From NCBI GenBank assembly GCA_031290675.1, contig JAITNC010000039.1, positions 1 through 5,311 on the forward strand: 5,311 bases of DNA, written 5' to 3'. The notes beneath the pieces were generated by a model. The model had not been told where the DNA came from, did no database searches, and worked only from the letters and a program-made list of their open reading frames with translations. Positions within the stretch are counted from its first letter, which is position 1. Each line of letters opens with the position of its first letter. The stretch comes from Campylobacteraceae bacterium (GTDB lineage: Bacteria; Campylobacterota; Campylobacteria; Campylobacterales; Campylobacteraceae). A program made the position numbers and the translations under genes. Of this stretch, positions 5,265 to 5,311 are shown one piece after another.

Positions 5265-5311
5265 ATGCAGGCTACGAATGCATTGAACTACGACTATTCG
5301 GTTGCCAAATG
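5265..5311 (+). CDS. ccoN: cbb3-type cytochrome c oxidase subunit I, N-terminus only (cut by window edge)
   Basis: Only 15 codons are present: MQATNALNYDYSVAK. This matches the characteristic CcoN N-terminus of Campylobacterota as I know it (MQxxNALNYDYxVAK, before the first helix). CcoN is the haem- and copper-bearing catalytic subunit of the high-affinity cbb3 oxidase in the inner membrane, which reduces oxygen with electrons from cytochrome c. It is usually followed by ccoO, ccoQ and ccoP. The strong AGGAGG and the conserved position after the kinase/regulator pair support the call despite the short length. No catalytic residue is visible within the window. Confidence 0.85.
   Translation, partial: MQATNALNYDYSVAK

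Overview
The window looks like a chromosomal segment of a Campylobacterota (Epsilonproteobacteria) genome. Three things suggest this. The gene order DUF507 protein, carA, TauE/SafE-like membrane protein, PAS histidine kinase, OmpR-type regulator, ccoN matches, as I recall it, the Campylobacter jejuni Cj1495c to Cj1490c block. The kinase carries the H-box HQWRQPL that is very common in this phylum. The promoters have T-rich upstream tracts with no clear -35 box. I cannot fix the genus.

Left part (1-804): an AT-rich, Lys/Asn-rich reading frame of unknown function is open at the left window edge and ends at 397. It is followed by about 400 bases without a gene. That stretch holds a C/A-rich, G-poor segment, a 9-base direct repeat, a distant inverted repeat, and then a T-tract-rich stretch leading to a probable promoter for the next genes. 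This part looks like an accessory or decayed edge next to a conserved core.

Middle (805-5085): five tightly packed plus-strand genes that probably form one operon. They are a DUF507 protein (two tandem related halves), carA overlapping it by ATGA, a six-helix TauE/SafE (UreH-like) membrane protein with GHCIGMCGG and PCG motifs, a soluble PAS histidine kinase, and its OmpR/PhoB-family response regulator. The carA/membrane-protein junction carries two back-to-back inverted repeats and no visible ribosome binding site.

Right part (5086-5311): a 179-base intergenic region with a good TATAAT promoter, a TGTGA-N6-TGTGA direct repeat with one-helical-turn spacing, and a strong AGGAGG. It leads into the first 15 codons of ccoN, the catalytic subunit of cbb3-type cytochrome c oxidase.

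How the genes may work together: the kinase has an Aer-like PAS domain that retains the residues known to matter for FAD binding in Aer. A reasonable model is therefore a cytoplasmic redox or metabolic sensor controlling, through the OmpR-type regulator, the high-affinity oxidase operon next door, with the membrane protein serving oxidase metal assembly. The pair may correspond to C. jejuni BumS/BumR, reported to respond to butyrate through phosphatase activity. The gene calls are well supported. The regulatory model is inference.
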